DNA of 64,000 nucleotides from Antedon bifida (taxonomy: Eukaryota > Echinodermata > Crinoidea > Comatulida > Antedonidae). The notes beneath the pieces are model-generated. The model was not told where the DNA came from and searched no databases. It saw only the letters and a list, made by a program, of their open reading frames with translations. Position numbers and translations under genes: made by a program. The DNA lies in assembly GCA_963402885.1 (NCBI GenBank), contig OY727103.1, positions 18,564,085 to 18,628,084 of the forward strand, read 5' to 3'. Within the stretch, counting starts at the first letter, position 1. Each line of letters starts with the position of its first letter. Below are positions 1-11,700 of the stretch, one piece after another.

Positions 1-840
1 CTCATTAAAATCAAACAGGAAGAAATGAAGCAATGTCATTTACCAGTCTATTAGAGGATTGATATTCCCGGCTTGGTAATTAATAGCTTTTAAATTGTTT
101 TGTTATCCAAAAATGTGCAGCCCCTATTAACAAATATATATTTGAAATGTTGTCAAATTTATATAGCGCCTTTACTTTAACAGATTGTCCCAGAGCACAA
201 AAAAATTCAGATTTGAGAAAAACAGGTTTTTTAAAGGGTTTTGAACTTTGATAGACCAGTCGTATTTGAGGTATAGGTGTCACTTTTTGCAGAATTTAGA
301 GGTGAATTAGATTTAGAAATATTGTTCCACAGTTCAGGAGCTGCAACTGCAAAAGGTCTTCAGGCGACTAGGTGGAATAAAAAGTACAAATGTACTAGCA
401 GTCGACCTAACAGATCTTTTACAGACTGATAGGTTCATTAAGCTATATGATTCATTTAATTTTTAAAAACAGGCCAGACTGCAGGGGCCAAGGTTTCAAC
501 AAGGCCTACACATTTGTGTTTTTTCGGTGTTAAAATATTCTCTGTATCAATAAAGGAACACTATTAAGTGTATCTGCAGATTCAGACATTTGCTTATGGG
601 GCTGGAAAGACAGCAACTACAAATATCGGACGATAATTATGAATATGGATTTGTAATTTGGTACCACTTTTGATGAATTTAAGTTTAGAGGGAAAAGTAC
701 CAGAAAGAATAGACATATGGAAGATATGTGTTATGGGATTGCTAAGTGAATAATAAGTTTTATGATACTCATGTTTAAATCATCGTATCCTGAGCTTGAG
801 TTTCAATAAGGTAAATTGGATGTATTAATAATGAATGAAT
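1..840. other. Intergenic, no recognised feature
   Basis: AT-rich sequence; no splice-bounded exon, domain or repeat recognised on either strand. Confidence 0.5.
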
Positions 841-845
841 TAGAA

Positions 846-925
846 CCGTCTGTGTAGTCGAGTGGATTATACTATGGACTTTGCATGTCAATGTATGGGG
901 TTCGAATCCCATGAGCTACTTCTTT
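846..925 (+). repeat. tRNA-like sequence (possible SINE head)
   Basis: Contains an A-box-like stretch (tgtagtcgagtggatta) and a B-box ggttcgaatcc with a flanking T-stem tgggg/ccca. The 5' acceptor side pairs poorly, so a tRNA-derived SINE or pseudogene is likelier than a functional tRNA. Confidence 0.5.
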
Positions 926-2350
926 TACTTTATAGTGAGAGAGAGATTATTTAGAGGGTTAGGTTTAGTTATAGGAAGGAGTTCAGCTATCTTTCACATG
1001 GGGTCTCTAACTTATGTATGAAAAAAAAAACTTGGAAACCTTTCAAACAGCAAGCCAGTGGCTAGATAGGGGCTAACCGCCATAACTTGTGTCTCAAAAC
1101 AACCGCCATACTCTGTTAATTACAGTCCCTTTCTTTTAATGGTATCAGGAGGTAATAAGCCGATAACAATTTACAGTATTTGTGTCAAATAAAACCTTAA
1201 TTACATTACTGTGCAAATAACGGTACACCGTTGCTACGATAAAAATAATACTGTAATACAATTTGTTAAAGCGCACATATCCACAAAAAAACGTCAAGGC
1301 GCTTAAATTAATATGTAAACCTAAAACTACCAAAACAAGACAAAAACTGCATAATTGCATTCTGTTTACCAGCAATTTAAGGTGTATTGTATATAACTTT
1401 AGGTGTTTTCAGTTATGTGAGCACCTAACTAGACAATTAAATATTGCAGAATCTAAAAAAAACATGCATCCTGTTTTAGCAATTTATCTATAAGGTGACC
1501 AGGGAACACACTTCCGTAATTAACAAATTCTTCAATTTTCTTTTATTTTTCTACCCCATCATTTCTAACCGTTATTTCCGATTTGGGGCCATATGACCTA
1601 TATTTATTATGAATAAATTGCCTGTTTGGGGATAACGAGAGTAATTAAATATATTTACTCTCAAACTATAGGATATATCTACAGTATAAATGTATTTCTT
1701 CCAAAAGGTCAAAGGTAAAAGTTTCTGATAAAAAGTAACAGAAATGTTTAATATAGAACAATAAAAAGATCCAGAAGACGTTTTGTAGGGAAATGAAAAC
1801 TACAGAACTCTCAATTTAGACAGGGCCCCATGTTATCAGTGTACGACCTACCTTCATGAACCTCTCGTGATGAGTAAGATTCCAATTTGATGTGACTCAA
1901 CATAAAAATCTGTTAAAATACCAAATATATTCCAGTTAAAAATGAAAAAGATCATTAAAAATATCTTTAAGAAAGAAATTAGTTGGTAAACGGTTCGATG
2001 AAAAAAAGAAAATACTATCCCAGCGTGCTAATGAACTTTCTACACAGGTTTTCATTTGCAGCGTAAAGGAGATTCTTACGATAGATTATCGTACCGGGTA
2101 CTTCCGTAATTTCTAGCAAGCTGACTCACAGACCGTGCAAGGCTGCTAAGAAGTGGATCGTGCCTGTAATTATAATTGGCGCATGACGTCAGGTAGTAAA
2201 GAAGCCCTAATCATTCTCAGGAAACAAATTTTACTTGAGTCATAACCTGTAGAAAATACTACAAAATTGGCGCTAATATCCTAAATAAACACAACATCAT
2301 TTAACTAGAAAATACTGACAAATTTATAATTTACCAATTCTAAATTAAAA
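926..2350. other. Intergenic, no recognised feature
   Basis: No domain-bearing frame or clear repeat seen; only short AT-rich frames. Confidence 0.4.
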
Positions 2351-2363
2351 TTGCAGAAAAGAG

Positions 2364-2388
2364 ATGATGATGATGATGATGATGATTA
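2364..2388. repeat. (GAT)n microsatellite
   Basis: About seven perfect gat triplets followed by imperfect ones. Confidence 0.9.
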
Positions 2389-2629
2389 TGATGGTGGTAT
2401 TAGATGTAAAAGTTTCATTCATGTGGAGCATTTGGATCATCCTATGAAACTTTAGAAATAAATGATATGTTTTTTAATAGAAAAATTATATAAATTATCA
2501 AAATATCTTAAAATCAATATTGTTTCCTATGGCCTGTAAGTTTACACAGTAAGATAAGGCAGTATAAAAATGCATTATTGACCAATTGTTGGTTCTCCTG
2601 TATATTGTGAAATTTTCATAAATGTTCAG

Positions 2630-2870
2630 AATTATGATGATTAAATGTATCTATATCTATATACTATCACTAGAGGCCACCACCATAACTTAAGAAGTGA
2701 GTCGGCCTCGAATGCCTATATTGTTGACTCTTTAGGTATGGTAAATGGTGCCAATGCCATAACCGCTTGGCCATTTGACTTGCTAATTAACTTTGCAGCA
2801 ATACAATTTCAAGAATCATTTCATATTTTTTGATGGATGTTCATGGAATCAAAATACTGTTCTTGTACAC
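2630..2870. repeat. Duplicated block, copy 1
   Basis: Nearly identical to 3730-3975 (gttcagaattatgatgatt ... tttttgatggatgttcat). Both encode the same spurious short frame; a segmental duplication, the second copy lying within minisatellite DNA. Confidence 0.85.
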
Positions 2871-3549
2871 AAGAACATTCAAATACTGCACATCTCATGG
2901 GTTTACCTAAATCCGCAGAACAATGCCAATTGTGTGAATTCAGTGCTCTACTTTTAACAGCACCTACAATATTTCTCAGTAAAACAAACTTTTAAAATAA
3001 AATAAAAACAATATCTATCAAAACAGAAGCATACCTTTCACTCAGAATTTCTTAACACAGACAAGCAGGAAACACTAATTTCCCATTTGAAATCTAGAGT
3101 AAAGTCATTCAGCCCAAAATAGTTCTTAAGCTTTCTTCTGTGGTAGAATTCTTCAGATGTCGCCATACACTGTATGAAGGATCACTTACTAATAAACATT
3201 ACCACATCTGCCAGTTACTTTTCTGATTGAATGAAGAAAAAGTAAACTTTAATACAAAAAGTAATGCATGGCACTGAGTGGGTGTATTTCATGACGATTT
3301 AGATTTGCATAACGTTAATCTATCAAATCAAATTAAGAAAAATATTAACAATGTCCTCTAGGGAGAATGCAGTTCTGTATTTTGTAAGTAGATAAAATAT
3401 TATTCTGCTAATAGAAATTAAAAGCTATTAATTAAAAATAGTATTTACCATTCTAGGTGCTAAATTTCTTGCTAGGCCTATTCATAGTCAGCTGACTATC
3501 TTCTGATAAATACGTAGTTGACCTCTGCACAGACTAACTATCAGCATAA

Positions 3550-4912
3550 AGAGTACCTGTATTTCAGCACCTAGTACCATTTACACCTGTAGTTCAGCCA
3601 CAGGTACCATTTACACCTGTAATTCAGCACCAAATACCATTTACACCTGTAGTTCAGATTCAAATACCATTTACACCTGCAATTCAGCACCAAGTACCAT
3701 TTACACCTGTAGCGCCTTGAACACCATAAATGTTCAGAATTATGATGATTAAATGTATCTATATCTATATACTATCACTAGAGGCCACCACCATAACTTA
3801 AGGAGCGAGTCGGCCTCGAATGCCTATATTGTTGACTCTTTAGGTATGGTAAACGGTGCCCATGCCATAACCGCTTGGCCATTTGACTTGCTAATTAACT
3901 TTGCAGCTATTCAATACAATTTCAAGAATCATTTCATATTTTTTGATGGATGTTCATGGAATCAAAATACTGAGCACTTGAGCACTTTGTGGATATGTGT
4001 GCTCTATAAATCTTATTATCTCATCTTAGTTCAGCACCAAATACCATTTACACCTGTAGTTCAGCACAAAATACCATTTACACCTGTAGTTCAGCACTAA
4101 GTAGCATTTCCATCTATAGTTCAGCACCAAGTACCATTTACACCTGCAGTTCATCCCAAGTACCATTAATACCTGCAATTCAGCACCAAGTACCATTTAC
4201 ACCTGCAGTTCATCCCAAGTACCATTAATACCTGCAATTCAGCACCAAGTACCATTTACACCTGCAGTTCATCCCAAGTACCATTAATACCTGCAATTCA
4301 GCACCAAGTACCATTTACACCTATAGTTCAGCACCAAGTACCATTTACACCTGTAGTTCAGCACCAGGTACCATTTACACCTGCAGTTTAGCACCAAGTA
4401 CCATTTACACCTGTAGTTCAGCACTGTATACCATTTACACCTGCAGTTTAGCACCAAGTACCATTTACACCTATAGTTCAGCACCAAGTACCATTTATTT
4501 ACACCTGCAATTCAGCACCAAGTACCATTTACACCTGTAGCGCCTTGAGCACTTTGTGGATATGTGCGCTCTATAAATCTTATTATCTCATCTTAGTTTA
4601 GCACAAAATACCATTTACACCTGTAGTTCAGCACCAAATACCATTTACACCTGTAGTTCAGCACTAAGTAGCATTTCCATCTATAGTTCAGCACCAAGTA
4701 CCATTTACACCTGCAGTTCATCCCAAGTACCATTAATACCTGCAATTCAGCACCAAGTACCATTTACACCTGTAGTTCAGCACTGTATACCATTTACACC
4801 TGCAGTTTAGCACCAAGTACCATTTACACCTGTAGTTCAGCACTGTATACCATTTACACCTGCAGTTTTTCACTGCATACCACTTACACCTGTAGTTCAG
4901 CACGGGTTAACA
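3550..4912. repeat. 30-bp minisatellite array
   Basis: Tandem units of the type ttcagcaccaagtaccattt followed by acacctgtag, about 30 bp, at 3560-3715 and 4028-4905, with higher-order reuse: a block containing gcgccttgagcactttgtgg recurs at 3975 and 4540. Because the period is divisible by three it gives a meaningless periodic frame with a ten-residue repeat. Confidence 0.93.
3730..3975. repeat. Duplicated block, copy 2
   Basis: Second copy of 2630-2870, inserted between two stretches of the 30-bp minisatellite. It differs by a few substitutions and a short indel near its right end. Confidence 0.85.
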
Positions 4913-5189
4913 ATTTAAACCTAATTGTACTACATTGTAATTTTCACTTTTTTTTGTCTTGTTTGTTTTGTAGCTGTATTTTTTATCTTGTCTTGAATTT
5001 CATACCCAGGAAACTGCATATCATGTATGTATTTATATGACGATGAATAAAGAATTTTGAATCTTGAATCTTGAACCTGTAGTTATGTACTTCTGCACTC
5101 TTTACCACTGACATCTGTAGTTGTGCACTGTTTACCATTTTCACTAGCACATCAGTTTTACCATAGTTCAAGACCCATTCACTACAATG

Positions 5190-5600
5190 AATATTACTTT
5201 AAAAATATTAAACCAGATAATTACTTGTCTTAAATGTACGTTTTATGATAAATTATGATAAAAAGAGAGAAACAATGCACTACCTAAGTAGCTCACGATG
5301 AATGTCCTCCCGTGGACGATCTTTAGGCCTAGCCTTAGTTTTGTAGGCCTAGCTGGTAAACAGCAGTGACGTACGAATATGGTACGCTAGCTATAGACCT
5401 AGCCGGACATTGTCTAGTTGCTGCACTGTCTTTCTGTGTTTGCCAGAATCTGTTAATACAAATTGGGGGAAACCTGGTATTTTCGCTGAAAAGTTTTGAT
5501 TCTTCCATTTGTTTTTGGCCTTCACGATCGATCGAAAGTGGGTGAAGAAGAAAAACTAAAAATCAATCCGTCAAATCTGTTCACCACTTACAACTCCACT
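5190..5600 (-). repeat. Dispersed element, inverted partial copy of 27330-27720
   Basis: Shares with the other locus, in opposite orientation, stretches around the acgatcgatcgaaagtgggt end, the cgctgaaaagtt segment, an AGGCCTAG-rich centre and the agtagctc/aaacaatgcactacctaa end. The copy at 27135-27768 has terminal inverted repeats, so this is probably a truncated MITE of the same family. Confidence 0.75.
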
Positions 5601-7800
5601 GTGTAGATTGTTAATGTCATAATTATTGGCCAAACATGTGCATATTTTTATCTACTGACAAGGTCAATGTAAATGATCAAATTTTTTTCTCAGTTCATCC
5701 TTACGGTTTGGATCAAAATGGCTTCCTTCAGCACATTCTTTCAATAGAAGCCTTATCAATAAACACCAGTAAGAATATTCTTAATGGATGATAAAGAATC
5801 GTGTTTAGATTACCTATTACCAGCTAACTAATGTCAAGATTCTTCACCATTATGTTTTGATCCATTTGTAATCCGACCCCCTGTTCATTAAGAGATCTAG
5901 CTAGATCAAATGAACATAAATTATCATATCCAGCAACTTCTTGAATTTTCTATAGTGATGTTCTTGATAGATATGGAAGCATCTTTGACAGACATCTCCA
6001 GTTTCTTTATTATCTTCATGTTTGTTTGTAGGATGTGTACCAGAAAGCGGCTGTAATCTGGTCCAGGATACTGTACCCTTCCATAGATCTTTTTAAGGGT
6101 TAATAATGACCATGATCTTGCTTCACTGCATTGCTTGGTCCTTTGTGGTTGTTGTGAATTGCAAACAATATTGTATAACTCACTTTTTCCAACAACAAAA
6201 TTTTGTGCTACAGTGGGGGCGCTAGACAAGTTTAATTTGATATCATATACACTATTGACATAGTGTGCAACAGTAAAATGTATATAAATAATACATCCTT
6301 GTTGGTACACCATAAATCCGATCTCTTTAAAATGACATTAGGCCTACAGTATAATTTAGCACCAAAATTTAGACTTAATGACATTCAATGAATCCTTAAA
6401 ACCATTATGATGACATCTGCTCTTCTGCGTTTGAAGTAAAAATACAAAAGAAGAATAGGATGCAGATATTTTAAACAATTTCAAGAAAATGAATAATTGT
6501 GTACAGTATTTATTCAGTAAACATTTCAGTAAAATTTTACAATAACCGATTTTTGACTATTTATACAAAATATAATTATTTACCGAATTGTGTATCCTTG
6601 CCATTGAATAGTTGTTATTATATCACATGCAATATTCTCTTATTTCAACTACTGAAAGTACTATATTAGTTTTTTTGTATATAAAAAATGTGAAATTGTA
6701 GTGTAGTGCAGAAGGCCTGAATAAGGCGCAATGAAAGAGTTCACCTCGGAGATGACTTGAGATATTGGAAGAGATGGGAGATCACACGGACTTGTTTCAC
6801 TTTTTAATGAAATCAACAATCATAAAAAACGAGACAAGACATTTGCAAGCTAAATTGATAATTTTATTAAAAATACAAACACTAAATGATTATGCTAATC
6901 ATAATTGTATAATTATACATATAGATAAATGCAGACAGCTCACAATGTGTACTATATTAATAGCGAGTTTAGTGGAAGGCATAAATCTATAGAGAGTTCC
7001 ATATGACTATCATAGCTTATAAAGTTAGTTAAAATAGTGAGGCAATCATCGGATATGTTGCTGCATATGGATAGGCCTACACCAATTTGAAGTCACACCA
7101 CCTACTCAGTTACGTACCATTACACAGGCCTGTATGCCTAAAAAAAGGGGATGTGTTGGTCTTTGTCCTAAAAAACTCCCATTCCTTATGAAGTTTTAAA
7201 CCGTCCTGTATGCTCGATCGGGACTTCACCCCTAGTTCATAGATGCCGCTATCTATTATTATGGGTGTATTGTTCTCATCATTTTATTAAAATTAATTGG
7301 GACATTTATCATATTTATGAAATACAAACTCAAACAGAGCCGTTGCCTAAGCTTAAGGGTCCGGTTCGGCAAATCAAATCAAATGTGAATGTTTCGTTTT
7401 TTCATGACACTCCACCCGTAGACATGCACGTAGCCGGCACCGGACCGGAACTGTGCTGGAATAGATGTGAAAGACCTTTTCCAGTAGCTCGCAAAGTACT
7501 CAATAAATAGAAGTCATTTATATCAAAATGCACTTTTACCAAGAGACTATTCATTGCCATTTATCCCTATTATTAAACTTGTTTGCTTTATGTACCTTAA
7601 TAATAATGTACTATAACATACCTAACATATCCTTACCAATTGGTTGATTTTGTATCATATATTTTGCTATATTGAACAGATGGCTTTAAACTTTGTTAAA
7701 ATCTTCGAGATTTTTGTGCACCCAAATAATCTAATGAAAACAAAGCTATAGCAGCCATTGCCATCTGATCAAAGGATGTACTGAAAAAAATATTATATAT
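5601..7800. other. Intergenic, no recognised gene
   Basis: Includes an unassigned 129-codon minus-strand frame (5924-6313) without recognised domain or splice context. Otherwise AT-rich sequence with nothing I can name. Confidence 0.4.
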
Positions 7801-8099
7801 TTAAATCTGCATAGCTTGAGTATATAAATATTATATTCAATTTAGTTTAGTATTTATATATTTACTTGATTAACCAACCATATTTAGTTTTTTGTCTTAT
7901 GACATATAAACAACTTATTTAGGGTTTTATATTTTTAACTCGTTAGTCAGTCAACATTTTGTATAGTAATATAGCATATAATAATAATTAATATAACTTT
8001 TGTAAACATATTTGTAATCCTTAAAGAAAAAATCCAAAGTAATTAAAATGTATTAGACACTTTAAATGACTGGTACTATGGCAAAGTTCTTACTTAAAT
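7800..8099. repeat. First copy of a roughly 300-bp direct duplication
   Basis: Matches 8106-8460 over most of its length with small indels; the right copy has a 100-bp extra segment before its last block. Confidence 0.8.
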
Positions 8100-8579
8100 C
8101 TTTGCATTTAGCTTGAGTATATAAATATTACATTCAGATGGACAATTTAGTATTTATATATTTACTTGATTAACCAATCATATTTAGTTTTTTGTCTTAT
8201 GACATATAAGCAACTTATTTAGGGTTTTAAATTTTCAACTCGTTAGTCAAAATTTTGTATAGTAATATAGCATATAATAATAATTAATATAACTTCTGTA
8301 AACATTAGCCTATTTTTGTAATCCATACTTTTAATGTTATAAACATATATAACAATCATGAAAGAATGATAAAAAACACGACGACTAGAATAGAAGTCCT
8401 TGTGTTTCTGGTACACACAAACCTTAAAGAAAAAATCCAAAATAATTAAAATGTATTAGAGGATACTTATATTAGTATAGTAATATTTGAACACATAATG
8501 CAACAAAGTATTGAAAAATCTTCACACTGTTAATAGAGATAACAGCATAGTAGTCATGATGTATTCTTACCTTTTGACT
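8100..8579 (-). other. Probable 3' UTR with a duplicated block
   Basis: Sequence immediately downstream of the receptor stop on the minus strand. 8106-8460 is a diverged direct copy of 7808-8055 (shared words include agcttgagtatataaata, gttttttgtcttatgaca and aataattaatataact). The polyadenylation site is not resolved: ATTAAA occurs on the minus strand near 8331 and AATAAA near 7280. Confidence 0.4.
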
Positions 8580-8745
8580 CTAGTTTTTGTATTCATCATA
8601 AATATGTTCCATATCCTGCTCTGTGGCATTGTCAGCAGGCAACTGGGAGTCATCATAATATACACTGTTAATGTGTGTACTTATTGCTGGTATGACAACA
8701 TTTTTAGGAACTATGTTCGTATTCGTATTATCCATTCTTCGGCAC
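8580..8745 (-). CDS. Receptor exon 23: cytoplasmic tail with paired tyrosines, stop TAG
   Basis: 166 nt; acceptor ttgtttacttag, entered in phase 2 (one base, G), which completes the AG left by the TM exon to give Arg. This creates a basic stop-transfer sequence CRCRR directly after the helix. The tail carries [10 protein letters not shown] and, at the C-terminus, HIYDEYKN before TAG at 8582-8580: acidic-flanked tyrosines typical of kinase substrates, including a terminal Y-x-N. No consensus ITAM or ITIM. Frame, splice phase and charge pattern all agree, so I am confident although the exon is short. With the two-codon alternative in exon 8 and uncounted tiny exons aside, this is the last coding exon. 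Confidence 0.87.
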
Positions 8746-11700
8746 CTAAGTAAACAAAATGTATTGTTGTTCAGTTTAGGTTGGTATTAGGGACGACATT
8801 ACAAAACACGACGGGAAGCCACATGACGGTGTTCATGAATAATTTATGCATGAGCTTTAACAAAGTGGGTGGAGCTTAGCGTGACATTCCAAGAAGTTGC
8901 CATTTTCCCATTTATGACTAGAAATAATGTATATATAACCTTAAATATACAATTCAAATTACACTTAAACATGGAATTTTCAAAACTCTAAATAATATTT
9001 GAAATTTTATTTAATTGTTTAAATAATAGTAATAAATTATATTGTTATTGGGTTAAAATGAATGTGTTAAAGCGGCATTTGAATGCGAGGCTCTAGCTAG
9101 GAAGGCCTATGCTGTATCACCAGAGCCAAGCGATTCAGAAGGATCCCGTGCCATGAGACAGGAGAGGGCTCAGAGAGATATACTGCCGGCCCTCGTCTTT
9201 GCGCAAAGATGCGTAACTAATAAAATGGCTATATTGACTGTATATGACTTTACGCTCTAGCGAACACAGGATATTCGTCGTCCTCCCCTAACCGTCGTGT
9301 TTCGTAAAGTTGTTGTTATGTCATAAAATTAATGAGTTATGTGGATCTCTCCTCAGTGTTTAAAAAACACAACATTGCAAAAAGCCAGTTGTTTAAGTTG
9401 ACTATAGAAAAATAGAGAAATGATAAGAGCAATAAATAAATAATAATAAATATAGTATCACCGGGCGGTTTAGAATTAATGTTCTTTGCCTGTTGTGTTT
9501 ATAATAAATATAGTAATATAAGTACAGTAAATTAATCTTCATTTTAAATGCAGGCAGTAGATGACAAAAAAAAAACATGATATATATCAAAAGATATATG
9601 AAGTAAATGAGCAAGTATAAAAATGAGGCAGTTCATCATGATTACAAAATCAAAAGGGTATTGGAAGTGTTTTTGCTTCTTAAACTAGTCATCTATTTGT
9701 AAAGTACTGATGAAGGAGACTCTGATTTCTAGTGGTGAATATGGATTGGACCAAAGGCCTGACTCTTAGATTGGTAGCCAAGCATCATAACCACCAAGCC
9801 ATAACTCCACTCCCAAAGTTGACAGAATATCAATAATCTTACAATTACGGTAACTACTGATTTTTAGTAGTGGAAAAACATGTGGGGCAGCAAAGATCTG
9901 GCACAATGATGTGGAACAATGATGTAGAGAAGCACAGATGTGGAATAACAATATGGAAAAACATGTGGAGCAGCAAACATGTGGAATAATGATGTGGAAA
10001 AACATGTGGGGCAGCAAAGATCTGGCACAATGATGTGGAACAATGATGTGGAGCAGCAAAGGTGTGGAATAACGATGTGGAAAAAATGTGGAGCAGCGAA
10101 GATTTGGAACAATGATGTGGAGCAGCAAAGATCTGGCACAATGATCTGGCACAATGATGTGGAGCAGCAAAAATGTAAAATAATGATGTGGAAAAATATG
10201 TGGAGAAGCAAAGATCTGGCAAAATGATGTAGAGCAATGTTATGGAACAACAATGTGAAGCAGCAAAGATGTGGAACAATGACGTGGAGCAGCAAAGATG
10301 TGGAACAATGACGTGGAGCAGCAAAGATGTGGAACAATGATGTGGAACAACAATGTGGAGCAGCAAAGATGTGAAACAACTATGTGGAGCAGCAAAGATG
10401 TGGAACAATGATGTGGAGCAGCAAAGATGTGGAACAATGATGTGGAACAATGATGTAAAACAACAAAGACAAGGAACAATGATGTGAAATAATGATGTGG
10501 AAGGACGATGTGGAGCAACAAAGCTAGAGCGATGGAATCAAATCTTGTTATATATGTAATTAAATCAATTATTTTAAAAAAAATCTGAAAAAACAATAGA
10601 TCAACTAGTACTGTATGTAAATGTGAAGTATTTTTAAACCACTGAACAAAATGCGATGACCAGAAAAACATTTTCAATGGTGTAAGTATGTAAGTAAATC
10701 ACTTAAAAACCTATGAAAGCATGACAATTAAATATGGAGCAAACAGCAATTTATTATGTAGCAATTTAAGATAATGAAAATTAGAATGTACATTGCAAAA
10801 TAATCATATTTAAAAATCCTTTATTAGAGTAATAATTATATTGAATGTAATTTTACAAAATAAATATGCAAAGAATCAATGAATAACACCTGCAATAAAT
10901 GACAAGAGCTGTAGATATCATCAAGATGACACAAGCAAGAATTATTATTCCTATCAAGTACTCTGGTAAAGATGAAGTCCCTTTAAAAAAAAGGAAAAAA
11001 AAGTGTTTAAAATCTCAGTATTCTGACATACTGTATATACATCCTGTTGTCATAGCTTAAGCAAATCGTTAAGGTTTGTATTACTGTATGGGGTGGAAGA
11101 AATTGTTCTGATTCAACTTTAAGAAATATTTAAACAAGTTTAACTATTCTCTATGCTTACTTACGCTGGCTAAATTATGATTCACTAATGAACTACATAG
11201 GACAACATAATATAAAGAGTAAAATAGAATTAGAAACTTTTATTTGCCGAGGGTAGGGGGTGAGGGTTTGAGTTGCATTCTATTCTTAAAAAAAGGGTAA
11301 TTAAATAAATGTACAGTATGACTTACTCTTAACAATCAGAACTGTAAATGTACAGATTCCTTTATTATCAGCACTATCAATAACAAAACAAGTAACATCA
11401 GTTGAACCAGTTTTAAATGATGAACCAGAAAGTGGATTACAGGTAGCTGACAGACCAATTTCAGCATTGTCAGTGACTGAAGGGTTATGCCAGGTCACTG
11501 TAGATTGGTCTGTCACTGTATCTTCTTCAATATTTCCCGGGCAGGTCACAACGGGAGAACCAATATCTAAAAGAAATGCTCATCATTGTGGAATATGATG
11601 TTCTTGTTGGAATATTCATGTTCGTGAAGAAAAAATAATTTAATTTATTTTGTGTTATTGTTTTACTTGTTGCAGTGCATACAAGTTAAAGGAGTGCATA

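Noticed and set aside
3550-4912. CRISPR-like repeat array
   Set aside because: Direct tandem units with no unique spacers, in an animal genome.
5924-6313. 129-codon minus-strand frame
   Set aside because: No recognised domain, no phase-2 acceptor fitting the receptor TM exon, and a better tail exon exists at 8580-8745.
9766-10677. Several long overlapping minus-strand frames rich in His, Cys and Ser
   Set aside because: They are translations of the 29-bp minisatellite in every frame.
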